From the NCBI RefSeq assembly GCF_000234665.1, contig NC_018333.1:309001-373000 (forward strand): a stretch of 64,000 nucleotides of DNA, read 5' to 3'. Position numbers and translations under genes: made by a program. The notes under the pieces are model-generated. The model searched no databases. It worked only from the letters and a program-made list of their open reading frames with translations, and had not been told where the DNA came from. Source of the DNA: Leishmania mexicana MHOM/GT/2001/U1103. Lineage: Eukaryota > Euglenozoa > Kinetoplastea > Trypanosomatida > Trypanosomatidae. Shown here piece by piece: positions 1-9,913 of the stretch. Each line of letters begins with the position of its first letter. Positions within the stretch are counted from its first letter, which is position 1.

Positions 1-788
1 CGGATGCACTGTTGCGCGGGCACCGCCGTGGCGGCTTTGGGCTGAGCTGGAACACGCTGAAACCCGGCTTCATCGCGAGCGCCGCCGACGACGGCTACGT
101 CAACTACTACGACGTGAGCCATCGCTTGACTATTGACGTGCGCGAGGCGTCGGCCGTTGACCCGGCGCTGAGTGGCCCTGAAACGCAGCCACTCGAGCGC
201 TTGGTTGGTCATCGCGACATTGTCACTGACTGCTGCTGGCACTCTTCACAGGGACACCTGCTAGCGTCTTCGAGCATGGACGGGGACGTGCGCTTGTGGG
301 ACATTCGCATGAGCGCCGGCAGCTCCACCATTTCCTCAGCGCACGCGAGTGGCGCGACAGCTGCCCAGTTCCACCCTATCGGCGCCTTCCAGCTGGCAAC
401 CGCTGGCGCGGAGGGAAGCATTAGCCTGTGGGACATTCGCCGCACCACGGACCCGGTCTGGGAGCTCCACTACCACGGCCGCCCCATCACGGGTCTGCAA
501 TGGTCGCCCTTTTGCGAGACCGTGATGCTGAGCTACGGCGCTGACGGTCGCGTCGTCTTGTGGGATCTGGCGAAGACGACACTCCCGCTCGGCTACTCGG
601 AGGATCAGCTAGCGCCGCCGGAGGTATCGTTTGTGCACATCGGCCACGTGGGTCGCGTGACGGACGCCTCGTGGAATTCCTCAAAGACGGAGGAGTGGCT
701 ACTGGCGTCCGCCGACACGACTAACGGAGTGCACGTGTACCGTCCGCTGCTCAATGTGGTGCAGGACTACCGTGCCTATCAGCAGTAG
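1..788 (+). CDS. RBBP4/MSI1-like WD40 histone chaperone, C-terminal part (5' end outside window)
   Basis: The reading frame is open from base 3 and ends at TAG 786-788, leaving 261 residues, so the N-terminal part is missing. Five WD40-type blades are visible. They include an opening block of LRGH followed by GFGLSWN, then GH...DVRLWDIR, AH...SISLWDIR, GRVVLWDLA, and a last blade beginning HIGHVGRVTDASWN. The order and wording match RBBP4/RbAp48/Msi1 proteins, which have LRGHQKEGYGLSWN at the equivalent place and PPELLFIHGGH before the last blade (here PPEVSFVHIGH). Family members bind histones H3-H4 or H4 and serve in CAF-1 and histone-modifying complexes in the nucleus. The CAF-1 small subunit is the most likely role, by inference. 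A 4.1-kb spacer follows. Confidence 0.85.
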   Translation, partial: DALLRGHRRGGFGLSWNTLKPGFIASAADDGYVNYYDVSHRLTIDVREASAVDPALSGPETQPLERLVGHRDIVTDCCWHSSQGHLLASSSMDGDVRLWDIRMSAGSSTISSAHASGATAAQFHPIGAFQLATAGAEGSISLWDIRRTTDPVWELHYHGRPITGLQWSPFCETVMLSYGADGRVVLWDLAKTTLPLGYSEDQLAPPEVSFVHIGHVGRVTDASWNSSKTEEWLLASADTTNGVHVYRPLLNVVQDYRAYQQ

Positions 789-2387
789 AAGAGTCCCTCC
801 ACTGTTGATCGCCACGCCTTCCATCATTGCTCTTCTGTGGTGTTGTGAAGGGCGACTGTGCCAACGGGTACGCACCTCTGTGTCTGCATCTCTGGAGTGT
901 GCGTGTGCGTGTGCGTGTCTGAGGGGCCTCATGCTTTCATTCTGTGTGTGCTCTTTCGTTTGTTCCCCCCTCCCCCGTCTTCTCTGCGAGCTACTTTGTG
1001 GAGTGGTGGATGCCAACCAGAAGGGCAGTGGCGAGGGAAATCCGCGACGGGGCGGTGGGGGGAGGGAGACACCCTCTTTTGCCCCTCGTCACCCCTACCC
1101 CTGTTGTGCCCTCCCCCCTCCTCCTCTCCCTCATCACCCCTCCCTCCCTCTCTTCTGGAGGCGCTGCGGCAGGGCCTTTTCTCCTCCCCGGCGCCAGAAC
1201 GCAAGCACGTCAATGCTATCCTTATTTTTTTCGTTGGTTTGCTGCTTTCGTTTCGTTTCATCGTGGGTGTGCTTGCCTGCTCGCTGTCTTGTGCATGCAG
1301 TATCCCCATGGATTCACTTCTGTGTTGTGCCTAGCTTGGTGTGTGGCTCTTCCGCCTTTGCCGTTGGTGTGCTGCGCATGAAAGGGGGAACTCTTGTCCC
1401 TCTGCCATACGCCCTCCCTCCTTTACGGGTGCATGTGGGGTACATCGGCCGGCTGCGGGTCTTCCCTTTTCATCTTTCTCTTGGTTTTGCTATGTTCTTC
1501 TTGCGTGGTGGCTCTCTTGTTGTGATGCATCTGCGAGGTTTGCTGAGAGGACGGCAAAAGGAGGCGGGAGGGAGAGGGGGGGGTACGGCGAGCGTGCACA
1601 AATGTCTTCGTTACCGGCGCTGAGGACACGCCACGTCAGGTGTGCATGCATGGGCGTTCTGTTGTGGACCTAGAAAAGCGAAAAACAAGGTGAAGGTCTT
1701 CCGTCCAACAGCGTCACAGGGGAGCGGAGAGGAGAGGGGGAGGGGGGAGGGAGTGATGGAGAAGTCCGACTCGTCTCTCTTCATTTGATCGTCACCTGGC
1801 CTCTATCCCCGATCCCCCCTCCACTGTTTTCGTGATCTTCTGGCGGATCAGCTATTCTGTTTTTTTTTTCCATCGGACATATGCACCGTTGCCACTGCGC
1901 TCCGTCACCTATCCCCTTCCCCCTCACTGGTCTTCGCTCGCTCTTCGCGAGTATTGGACTCTGTTTTCTCGCACTCTCTTGTCTTTTCCTGCTGCTCTCT
2001 CCTTGTTGCCGGGTGTATACTTTCCCTTCTCTACTAGACATTACGTGGATGCTGCGCGTCGGTGCGGTACTATCCGGCAGTTGTGCCCGCGCGTCTGCAT
2101 CTGCGGAGACATCGTGGATGACGTGTGTGTGTGTTTCGTAGTTAGTGGGCGCGAAGGTTCCTCTTGCTTTCCGCTCCCGTGAGACTATGCATGGGTGATG
2201 TGTTTTGAATGATTAGGTTGTGCAGTGCGTACGTGCGCATTGCCCCACGGAATACGTCCTTCTTTTTTTGTCTTTTTCACTTTCTCTGGTGTCTCTTGGT
2301 TGGTGCGCTGATGCGCTCCACACGTTCCCTCTCTTGTTGAAAGAATCAAGCATCCTTGCCACCGTGTTCCGCGATGCTGGCTTCGTC

Positions 2388-2473
2388 TATGTGTATGTAT
2401 CAATATACCTATGTGTATATATATATATGTGTATGTGTGTACGTATGTGTGTATGTGTGTGTGTGTGTGTGTG
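2388..2473. repeat. TA/TG microsatellite
   Basis: This is an alternating purine-pyrimidine tract of TATG, TA and TG units ending in a pure TG run. It lies in the spacer downstream of the WD40 gene. Confidence 0.9.
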
Positions 2474-2904
2474 ATTCTGCATGTCTTCTTGCTGTGTGGC
2501 GTCTTTTCTCTTTTCTTGGACACACTCGGGTAAGTGCTCTCCTGAGCACGTGCTACACAAAGGAGAACAGAAAGGCCGGTAGATGGATGAACATCGCGAA
2601 CTGGGGGTGGGGCCCATACGAACAGGCAACTGCAAGGAGGCGCGGGCTCCCTTGACACGAGGGGAAGATACACGCTTGCTTGGAAGTTGACCTTTAAACG
2701 GTTGCTGTGGTTGCTACCAACCTTTGAGTTGTGTGCCGTATGCTAGACCATTCCATTGTCCTCAGTTTCTTTTTCCTCACTCCTGGGACCTCCGGTGTCG
2801 TCGCCTTTTTCACACTGATCCGTGTCGTTGTCTGGAATTTTAACCCCACCCCTTCCGCTACCCTTGTTCCTCTCCCTTTTCATCTTTACCATTTTTATCA
2901 CCCC

Positions 2905-3390
2905 GGATGACGAGGGGGGGGGAAGGGGGTGACACCCCAGTGCGTGGTATCTCAGGGCCCGCTGCTCTCACTCTGTGCGGAAGCCAGGCAGCCCCTCCTC
3001 CGTCTCTCCCCCTCCCCTGCCCCATGCCGAGCCACCCCTGATGGTGGCACGCTGACCCACCTGCCGCGTGGGGAGGTCAGAGCGATGTGCTGCCACGGAT
3101 GCCGGCGTGCAGGCCCTGGATGGCGCTGCGCCGGAGCGACCTGCGGCAGTGCACAGGCTTGCGCCGCCCATGTGGTAGACGCAGCGTCAGCGTGACTGGA
3201 GCGCGTATCCCACCCCCGGCCGTCGCACAGCCTACTGGCGTGGGGAGCGGCTGTGAGGCGACCTGCGGGGCGGGGGTGGGTGGGCGGAGTTCGAGGCAGG
3301 GGGTGGTGCCCTCAGGTGACTGAGCCGGTCACATTTGATGTACCGGGCGTGTCTCTCGCTCTGCTTCGCCCGACGCGGATGGGGGCCTGT
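2905..3390 (+). mobile_element. SIDER2-type degenerate retroposon, copy 1 (3' truncated or diverged)
   Basis: The element starts with GGATGACG followed by a G-run and GGGTGACACCCCAGTGCG. It is nearly identical to two other copies in this window (about 22062 and 28676). Identity to those copies ends after GATGGGGGCC near 3388. Leishmania SIDER2 elements are short, non-coding, truncated relatives of ingi/L1Tc retroposons that are enriched in 3' UTRs in the sense orientation. Position, size and multiplicity fit. The family name rests on recognition rather than a database match. Confidence 0.7.
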
Positions 3391-4675
3391 GACGGGTGCA
3401 TGCGGTAGAATGGCGTTCGTCTGCTTCTTTTAAACCATACACGATGGTAATGGCGTGCTGTGGGCGACGGACTGCCGGAGACCAGCTCTCCCTCTCTCTC
3501 CCGTGCCGTAGTCTTCGTCCTGAGCCAGCAAACGGGTGCGCCAGTCCCGGCGGAACGGGACGTGCTCCTCTCCTCGTTCTCTTTATTCGTCCTTGCGCGC
3601 TTTCGTCGCGACATAACGGCTCGGCACGATCGGGGGGGGGCGGTGGAGTGTTCGTTGCCCAGTGAAGGCGAGGTCCTTGCTCTACCTGTGACTGCTACTT
3701 GTAGTTTGGATTTTCTTTGAGAAGGCGCTCCAGTGACGACATGGCCTCTTCTCTCTCGTTCTTTTGACTGCCCAAGCCTCCAGCGTAAGCCCCGCCCACC
3801 CGGCCCCCTTCATGCCACCGCCCTGTGAGGCAGGAAGGCGGGAGGGCGGCTGGCTCCGCACTTTCGTCCATGCACGCAGTCACAGGCGCATACGGTTAGC
3901 GATGCCCTTGCGTGAGAGACGCGTTTGGTTCCTGCCGGTATGGCGCCCTCTCGGCGTCAGCGCCCCGACCGCACACAAGCACACACACACACACACAGGT
4001 ACAGCAAACGGATAAGTAGCGCAAGAACAAGATGGGAAAGGGCCGCACTTCCCGAGGACGTGCGGAAACGGGCTAACGTCCGATTTGTTTCCGGAAAAAC
4101 AGTTGTTTCTGGCATGCGTATCATCCAGCCGCGCAAACGCTCTCTGGGAGAACTGGTCTGTTGCTCCGTGGAAGAAGAGAAAGCACTCGCTCTCCTTCAT
4201 CACCCACAAAGGTGCTCTCTCTGCTAACCGCTCCACAGGCCATCTTTGCGGGTGTCCACACACTTGCAGGTGTGTGACTGAGGGAACGAAAGCTGCCCGC
4301 GTTGATGTTCGTTTTTTGCTTGGCTCTGTCCACCTCGCTCACTCATCTAGTCTCTCTTCCATTTCCTTTGGTGGACCGCCTTACCTTTCTCCGAGTTTTT
4401 ACGTGGAGCGTTGCCGACTCGTCCTTCATCGCATGCGGAACGGTCATGTCCTTATGTACGTGTACGTATACGTGTGGCGGTAATGATGGCGCTGCTTTTG
4501 TGCCTGAACTAAAAGCAATTTGTGCATGAGCCCTATCTGTCTGCTTGTGTGTGGAGGCGCTACCTTACTCTGCCACCTATCTCTCCCTCTCCCTCCCCAG
4601 GAGTCTGCAACGCTGCCGAAGAAGTGGTCCAATAGCGGACACTGTCGTCCGCCACATCCCACCCTCTGCAGCTTG

Positions 4676-4710
4676 TTGCCTCCCTCCCTTCCCCCCTCCC
4701 TCCTTTTCAG
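4676..4710 (+). promoter_or_regulatory. candidate trans-splice acceptor for the 585-aa gene
   Basis: A run of C/T about 30 bases long ends in TTTTCAG at 4710, 169 bases before the ATG at 4880. This is the classic polypyrimidine-AG pattern used for spliced-leader addition. Other AGs nearby could also be used. Confidence 0.45.
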
Positions 4711-4879
4711 CCTTTTTTTTACGTAGCCGCAGCGGACGGAGAATGCCCAGCTGTTGCGCACAGCTGACAAGTGCGCTTCTCTTGTCGGCTTAAAAAAAAC
4801 GTTTTGCTCTCTCTCAATCCTCATTTGTCGGCGTCTTGGGAGGCCCTGACACGTCAGTCGCAAGGCCCTCAACCTGCGC

Positions 4880-6637
4880 ATGGTACAACGACACGCAAAG
4901 GACGCCAGAAGGGAGGGGCATCACCATCACCACCGACCTTCGCGCACGGGGAGGAAGAGACGGCACGGGGAGGATGGAAGCAGCAACACACCGCCACTCC
5001 CTTCCGCTTCTTACCCTGAGTCGAATCAAACGCAAGGGAGGGTAAAGTCGCCCATTTCGCGCAAGCATGACTGGTCGCACAGCAGGAGCAGCAGCTCTTC
5101 GGGTCGACACCGCTATGGGCACTATCGTCAACGCGAAGGAAAAGAGCGGCGCGCCGGCGTTGGCGACGATGAGAAGCACCATTGCAGGAGTGCGGACAAC
5201 AGGCACAGGGTCCGGCAGCACCAGAGACACATGAGTGACGACAGTGCGCACAGCGGTGGCAACCGCCGCCGCCCGTGTCCGACCTCGATGAATGATTCAG
5301 CTCCGTCTCCGCAGGCACCCATGGCTGCCCCACCCGCCGCAAGCGCTACGGTTCTCCCAGCGGCAAATCTCGCAGCTAGTGCACCGCCAGGTGCAACGAG
5401 AGCCGGCCACCGTAAGCGCCTTCCCGAGGAACTCGCGGAATCTCCACATACACAGACGCCTCGCATTGAGGCAATCGATGAGCGCAAGCAGCTCTGCCGC
5501 ACGCGGTTGTACCCGACTCCTCTGCGAGTGCTGGCTACCGAAGGCGCAGAGCGGCGCGGCGAAACTTTCGGCGCAAGCCCCACAGTGACTGGTGCCACGT
5601 CCAACGACTCTGTTTTCGGGGCTCCCTTGATGCGTCCCCCGCTGCCCGCTGTCCTGCCTGCGGCTGGTGCGCCGGCATCGCTCAGCATAGTCAAGACGGT
5701 ACCGTTTTCGGAGGAGGAGCACCTTGCATGGCTCTGCGCACCTGCGTCGCAGACAGAGAGCCGCGCAAGCGCGGCGGTGGCTCCGGAAGTGATGGCGGCG
5801 TCCCACGGCCTCGCCCGCACTGAGGGAATTCCTCTCGCACAAAGTGAAGGAGAGCGCAGGCACGAACCCGACAGTCGCACTGTTGGCGCGACTGCAGCTC
5901 AGCAACCCCAGCTTTCCTCCGGAGCTTCTGACGTGCATGGAAACGCTGCGCCTGCTCGTCTACAGGGCCTGGCGGCGGCACCGATTGCAACCGCGCCTAA
6001 CCCAGCCACGCCGTTGGCGCCGCAACATGGGGAAATCAGCTATGAGAGGAGCTTCTCTGTTCTCACGTCGTGGGACGCATTGATGGTGGCGCCACCACTA
6101 CTGCGCACCACGCCCCGCATGCCGAGCCTCTTGACCCAAGATGTCGCCAGCATTGGTACCGCTTCTGTGCACTTGAGCAGGTCGACCTCCGTAACCCACG
6201 CGTGCGTGAGCGACGATGTTGCGCGTATACCGTCAACGGGTTCACGTGGCGAATTGCTCATCGGCACCTCTCCTGCAACGGAAAAGGGCGAAGCAAGACA
6301 AGACGAGGCAGGCTCTGACGCGGTGTTGCAGCAGCCTGTCTTCCCACCGTCGTGCTGCACCCGCTTTCCCACCACAGTCTCCTCTAGACTGCAAGACGAC
6401 GGGCACGAGTGGTTCCCCGAAGGCCTGTTGCATCAGGTCGAGGAGGATAGCGCGCGCACCTTTGTGAAGCACTTTACGAACGGCCTTGTGTTCGTCGACC
6501 CGCCGTGGTTCATCTGTCCAGTGCTGCTGGACAACTGCGAACACCCATACTACATGACATGGCTGGATGAACTCGAAGTCGGCTCCGTGGAGGAGGCGGT
6601 GGCAGAGGCCAAGGCAAAACTGTTGACAGATGCGTAA
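4880..6637 (+). CDS. conserved-looking hypothetical protein, 585 aa
   Basis: I do not recognise this protein. The first ATG after the polypyrimidine tract gives 585 residues. The N-terminal 100 or so residues are very basic and rich in His, Arg and Ser (five consecutive His near residue 14; RS/SR-like stretches near 70). A long Ala/Pro/Ser/Thr-rich region follows that is probably disordered. The last 95 residues (from about 491, beginning SCCTRFP) look folded. They are rich in Trp, Phe, Tyr and Cys, contain DPPWFICPVLLDNCEHPYY, and end in an acidic helix. No membrane segment or signal peptide is evident. The codon bias and GC-rich third positions match the neighbouring genes, so I take it as real. 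Confidence 0.75.
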   Translation: MVQRHAKDARREGHHHHHRPSRTGRKRRHGEDGSSNTPPLPSASYPESNQTQGRVKSPISRKHDWSHSRSSSSSGRHRYGHYRQREGKERRAGVGDDEKHHCRSADNRHRVRQHQRHMSDDSAHSGGNRRRPCPTSMNDSAPSPQAPMAAPPAASATVLPAANLAASAPPGATRAGHRKRLPEELAESPHTQTPRIEAIDERKQLCRTRLYPTPLRVLATEGAERRGETFGASPTVTGATSNDSVFGAPLMRPPLPAVLPAAGAPASLSIVKTVPFSEEEHLAWLCAPASQTESRASAAVAPEVMAASHGLARTEGIPLAQSEGERRHEPDSRTVGATAAQQPQLSSGASDVHGNAAPARLQGLAAAPIATAPNPATPLAPQHGEISYERSFSVLTSWDALMVAPPLLRTTPRMPSLLTQDVASIGTASVHLSRSTSVTHACVSDDVARIPSTGSRGELLIGTSPATEKGEARQDEAGSDAVLQQPVFPPSCCTRFPTTVSSRLQDDGHEWFPEGLLHQVEEDSARTFVKHFTNGLVFVDPPWFICPVLLDNCEHPYYMTWLDELEVGSVEEAVAEAKAKLLTDA

Positions 6638-7634
6638 GCGTTCACCACTGCGCGGTGGAGAGGTTAGTGTTGGTGGGCGAGGACGTGGCGGCCGGAGTCA
6701 TTGGCGTGCAGTAGTCGTGGACGTGTACAAGACTGCACCTCTCTGCTGAGGGACTCCTCGACTTTCACTTGCTAGTGAGTCTCGCTGTCACTGCTGCCGC
6801 TGTGGCGGCTGCAGTGTGCCGCTCTATCTGACCCCGACCGCTACTTCGTCCCGCTCCTCTGCCGCACAACGGTCTTAGAGGTGGCGTGCAGCACCCCTGC
6901 CTGCACCGACAAGGAGGTTTCATGTACGCATCTCCGCACTCCCCTCCCCTCTACACACGCACTCACGCATTAGCATTGACGTCGGCACTGCGCAATGTCG
7001 TCGCTCTCTTCTCACCCTTTTCTTATCGAGAGTGTTGCATGTCCGCCTCTCTGTCCTTGAGAATGGACGCATGCATGCGTGTGAGGCACGCCACCACACG
7101 CCGCACAAGGGATGTGCTTTCCGTCCTCTCAAGCCTCTTTCTCCCTCGGTTCCGTCAGTGCGACTTGTCGCTGCTCATCCTCCTCCTGGTCTCTCCCTGT
7201 GTATCTACGCATGTTCGCATTCACGCGCACACACCTACACCGACCACCCTGCGCACCCCCCTCGCCCTCACACCCCCGCTCTCTCTCTCACGCAAACGAC
7301 GCTTGTATGCTGCTCGCATATTCTGTCTGTCTGTGACCCGCTCGCGGGCTTCAGAGAACCCCTCGCGCGCTGACTTCCCTTTCCCTCATCGCTCCTCACA
7401 GACACCGGTGACACGAAAACGTTTAAAGACGACGGAAGCGCTGCGCTGACGTGACTGCCCCTCCCTCCCTCCCCTCTTCCAGTTCCTTGAGTTTTGCTTC
7501 GCCCTTTGACTTGTACGCTTCCTCCCGCTTCCCTTTCTCCGGTTACACGGAACTGCTGGCAGTCCGAAGTCATAAGAATCCAAACTTGTACCTCACCCAC
7601 GCACCACGAAATACCTTTTTCTACGGATTCGACC
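6638..7634 (+). other. intergenic spacer with splice signals
   Basis: About 1 kb of UTR-like sequence. I see no gene. Pyrimidine tracts are scattered throughout, and the best splice-acceptor candidate is at 7458-7482. Confidence 0.65.
7458..7482 (+). promoter_or_regulatory. candidate trans-splice acceptor for p22
   Basis: An almost pure C/T tract (CCCCTCCCTCCCTCCCCTCTTC) ends in CAG at 7482. It lies about 150 bases upstream of the p22 ATG at 7635. A second AG near 7560 is an alternative. Confidence 0.5.
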
Positions 7635-8336
7635 ATGCGCCGCACCTTCAACAAGCTGGGCCTCTCTGCTCTGCGCGCCTGCCGTGGCGCCGGTGCTGCT
7701 GGGGCCGCCGCATCCGCTCACGTGTCTGGATTCGCCCGAGTGCCGTCCACGTCTGCGCCGACCGCGCTCACGGTGCCGCGCCGCTCCGCCAGCGACGCCG
7801 CGCTCGCCGACGCCACCCGCCGAGAGCTGGAGGAGGAGATGGGTCGCAGCGACAAGCCAGAGCAGCCGACGCCGCCAACCGGCTGGCAGGTGGTACGCAA
7901 GTCCGGCACGTGTACCTTCGACCTCACCAAGTCTTTCGAGGATGAGGAGCTGGTGGTGCGCTACAGCACGAACCAGGACTCCGACAAAGCGAACAGCCAC
8001 GACATTTTTGTGTACATTACACAGAAGAATGGGCAGACGATGCAGGCGGACCTGAGCATCGAGGAGGGCGAGTTGGTGCTGAACAACATCCGCTTCTACG
8101 ACGAGGCAGCTCTCGCGAAGGACACCAGCGCCGAGGCGGAGGCGAAGCGGAATGAGCTGTACACCGGCCCGCTGGTGCACGAGTTAGACTACGACCTCCT
8201 GAACTGCGTGATGACGTACCTGGAGAAGCGCGGCGTGGACGAGAAGCTGGGCGAATTTGTGGTCCTGTACAGCTTCTGGGCGGAGCAGCAGGACTACGAG
8301 GCGTGGCTGACCACAATGAACAAGTTTGCCTCGTAG
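7635..8336 (+). CDS. p22: p22 / MAM33-family mitochondrial acidic matrix protein
   Basis: The 233-residue product begins MRRTFNKLGL with an Arg/Ala-rich, acid-poor stretch to about residue 50, a typical mitochondrial presequence. The body resembles the MAM33/gC1qR (p32) family. It has a short helix (LEEEMGRS), beta-rich segments (GTCTFDLTKSF, LVVRYSTNQ, ILFVY-type ITQKNGQ) and the characteristic C-terminal helices (YDLLNCVMTYLEKRGVDEKL, FWAEQQDYEAWL). Family members form acidic trimers in the matrix. The Trypanosoma brucei p22 protein associates with RBP16 and influences kinetoplast RNA editing. I chose the start at 7635 because the frame upstream has no other ATG and reads UTR-like sequence. 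Mitochondrial location is inferred from the presequence. Confidence 0.9.
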   Translation: MRRTFNKLGLSALRACRGAGAAGAAASAHVSGFARVPSTSAPTALTVPRRSASDAALADATRRELEEEMGRSDKPEQPTPPTGWQVVRKSGTCTFDLTKSFEDEELVVRYSTNQDSDKANSHDIFVYITQKNGQTMQADLSIEEGELVLNNIRFYDEAALAKDTSAEAEAKRNELYTGPLVHELDYDLLNCVMTYLEKRGVDEKLGEFVVLYSFWAEQQDYEAWLTTMNKFAS

Positions 8337-9913
8337 GTGACGAAGAGTTTGCAGGAGAGCCGGTGGAGGAGAGCGGAGCGAGCGACCCACGGTAGCATGC
8401 GCGCGCTCTCTCCTGACGTTTATGCCTCTGTGCTTTCTTTGCGTTCAACGGAGCGGGTGTGTGTAAGAGCGGCGCAGGGTTGGTGGTCGTGGCGGGGGAC
8501 ATGTGTGGGTGACGTAGTGGATGGAAGGGGGCACACAACGGGCGACTGAGTACCCTCAAGCCTCCACTGAGCTAGGAACCTCAGAAGGCGACAGGAGGGG
8601 TGGGGGTAGGGGAGAGGTGCAACTTCTGGCTTTTGTGGAGTGCTTACGTCTCTCCCATTCTCAGTTTTGTCCTCTCCCCTCCAACACCGCTAACGTCCTC
8701 TTCACGCCCGTTGTCACCCTCGCACCTCGACTGCTTCGCAGTCCCGCGCGAGAGCGGTACACACGCTCCTCTCCTTCCCCACAGGAAAACGTCTCTACGT
8801 GCGCGCATGGGACAGCAAGTGGGGGACCTGGTCGTGCGACTCTGCTTGAGGGTGCGATGCAGGCGTTCTATCGTCGTTTGCAATACCCTTCCCGATTCCG
8901 CCGTCACACTTTTCCCTCGATGACAGCGGCAAACAACGGAGGGGGGGGGGCGGCGGGGGCGTGGCACAGCGATGGGGAGAGGCAGGAGTGTGCATGCACG
9001 AAGAGGTGAACATTCGCACTCGATCTGTGATGTCGAGGAGTGAGATGGGAAAGGGGAGGTGCCCACTCGGCGGCTCGCGGCGCGACGCGTTGTTGTTTCT
9101 TCTCCCCCCTTCAGTGCTGTTTCCGCTTCATCTGTTGTGGGCGCGAGGGGAGATGTGCACGCGTCAGTGGAAGCGACCGCGTCTTTGGTGGTTGTTCCTC
9201 TCTCATGGTCGGAGCTCTCCTCTCTTCCTCGACCTCACTGTGCCGCGGCTTTTTCTTAAGCGTACGTAACAACTGGTTGTGTGCCTCGGTAAGGGGCACG
9301 AGAACGATGGAGGGAGGAGGACGCACCGGGGGAGAGAGAGGGGCGGTGGGTGATGTGTTTCGACAGTCGCTCTCCCTTTAATCTCCTTCCTCCCCCCATC
9401 ACGCTTCTCCTCTTCATGTCACCGCGGAAGCAAGCCACACGAGAGAGAAAAGGTGAGGAAGGGGCGACCGCAGCAGCAGCGGCAGCACCAGAAGCCGGCG
9501 AAAAGGCGCTCGAGACGCCGTTTGCGTGCATCACCGGCTGCCGCCCTAACTCTTTCGTTCCGCGCACGAAGGCTTTCGAGCGCTCGCTACCCACATCTGT
9601 GCGGGGAGGGGGTGGGAGAGGGAGAGGAATACAAGCTGTGCTCAGCACGACATACACGCATACAAACGCCGCTGCTCAGGCCTCGTCTCCACTTCTCTTG
9701 ATGCTTCGCTTCCCTTTCTCTCGCAAACCGCTATAAAGCCGCTTGCTGGAGTCGCTCTCTTCTACTTTGGCGCTTTCTCCCCCTCTTCGCCGTCTCTTCC
9801 TGGTTATTCGAGTCATTGCGTCGGCGAAGGTTTGCGCGCCATCTCACCCCGTTTCTTCTGAAAGTCACTGGGAACGACCAAGAGCAGCAGTCGCGGTATT
9901 GCATCCTACTCAT
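8337..9913 (+). other. intergenic spacer
   Basis: 1.6 kb without a supported gene. It is pyrimidine-rich with G-runs near 8940 and a short CAG-like run near 9468-9484. Several C/T tracts upstream of 9914 could serve as splice acceptors for ATG5, and I cannot choose among them. Confidence 0.65.

Larger units (their letters stand above)
789..4879 (+). other. long intergenic/3' UTR spacer with SIDER2 copy 1
   Basis: This 4.1-kb stretch contains no convincing gene. It has pyrimidine-rich runs, G-runs, a mixed TA/TG microsatellite (2388-2473), a SIDER2-type element (about 2905-3390), a CA repeat (3980-3997), and near its end a strong polypyrimidine tract before the 585-aa gene. Open frames here are low complexity and overlap one another in several frames, as expected of non-coding GC-rich DNA. 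Confidence 0.7.

Noticed and set aside
754..1623. 289-codon open frame after the WD40 gene
   Set aside because: It starts inside the WD40 gene in another frame and is rich in Cys, Arg, Ser, Pro and Leu with no domain; UTR-like composition.
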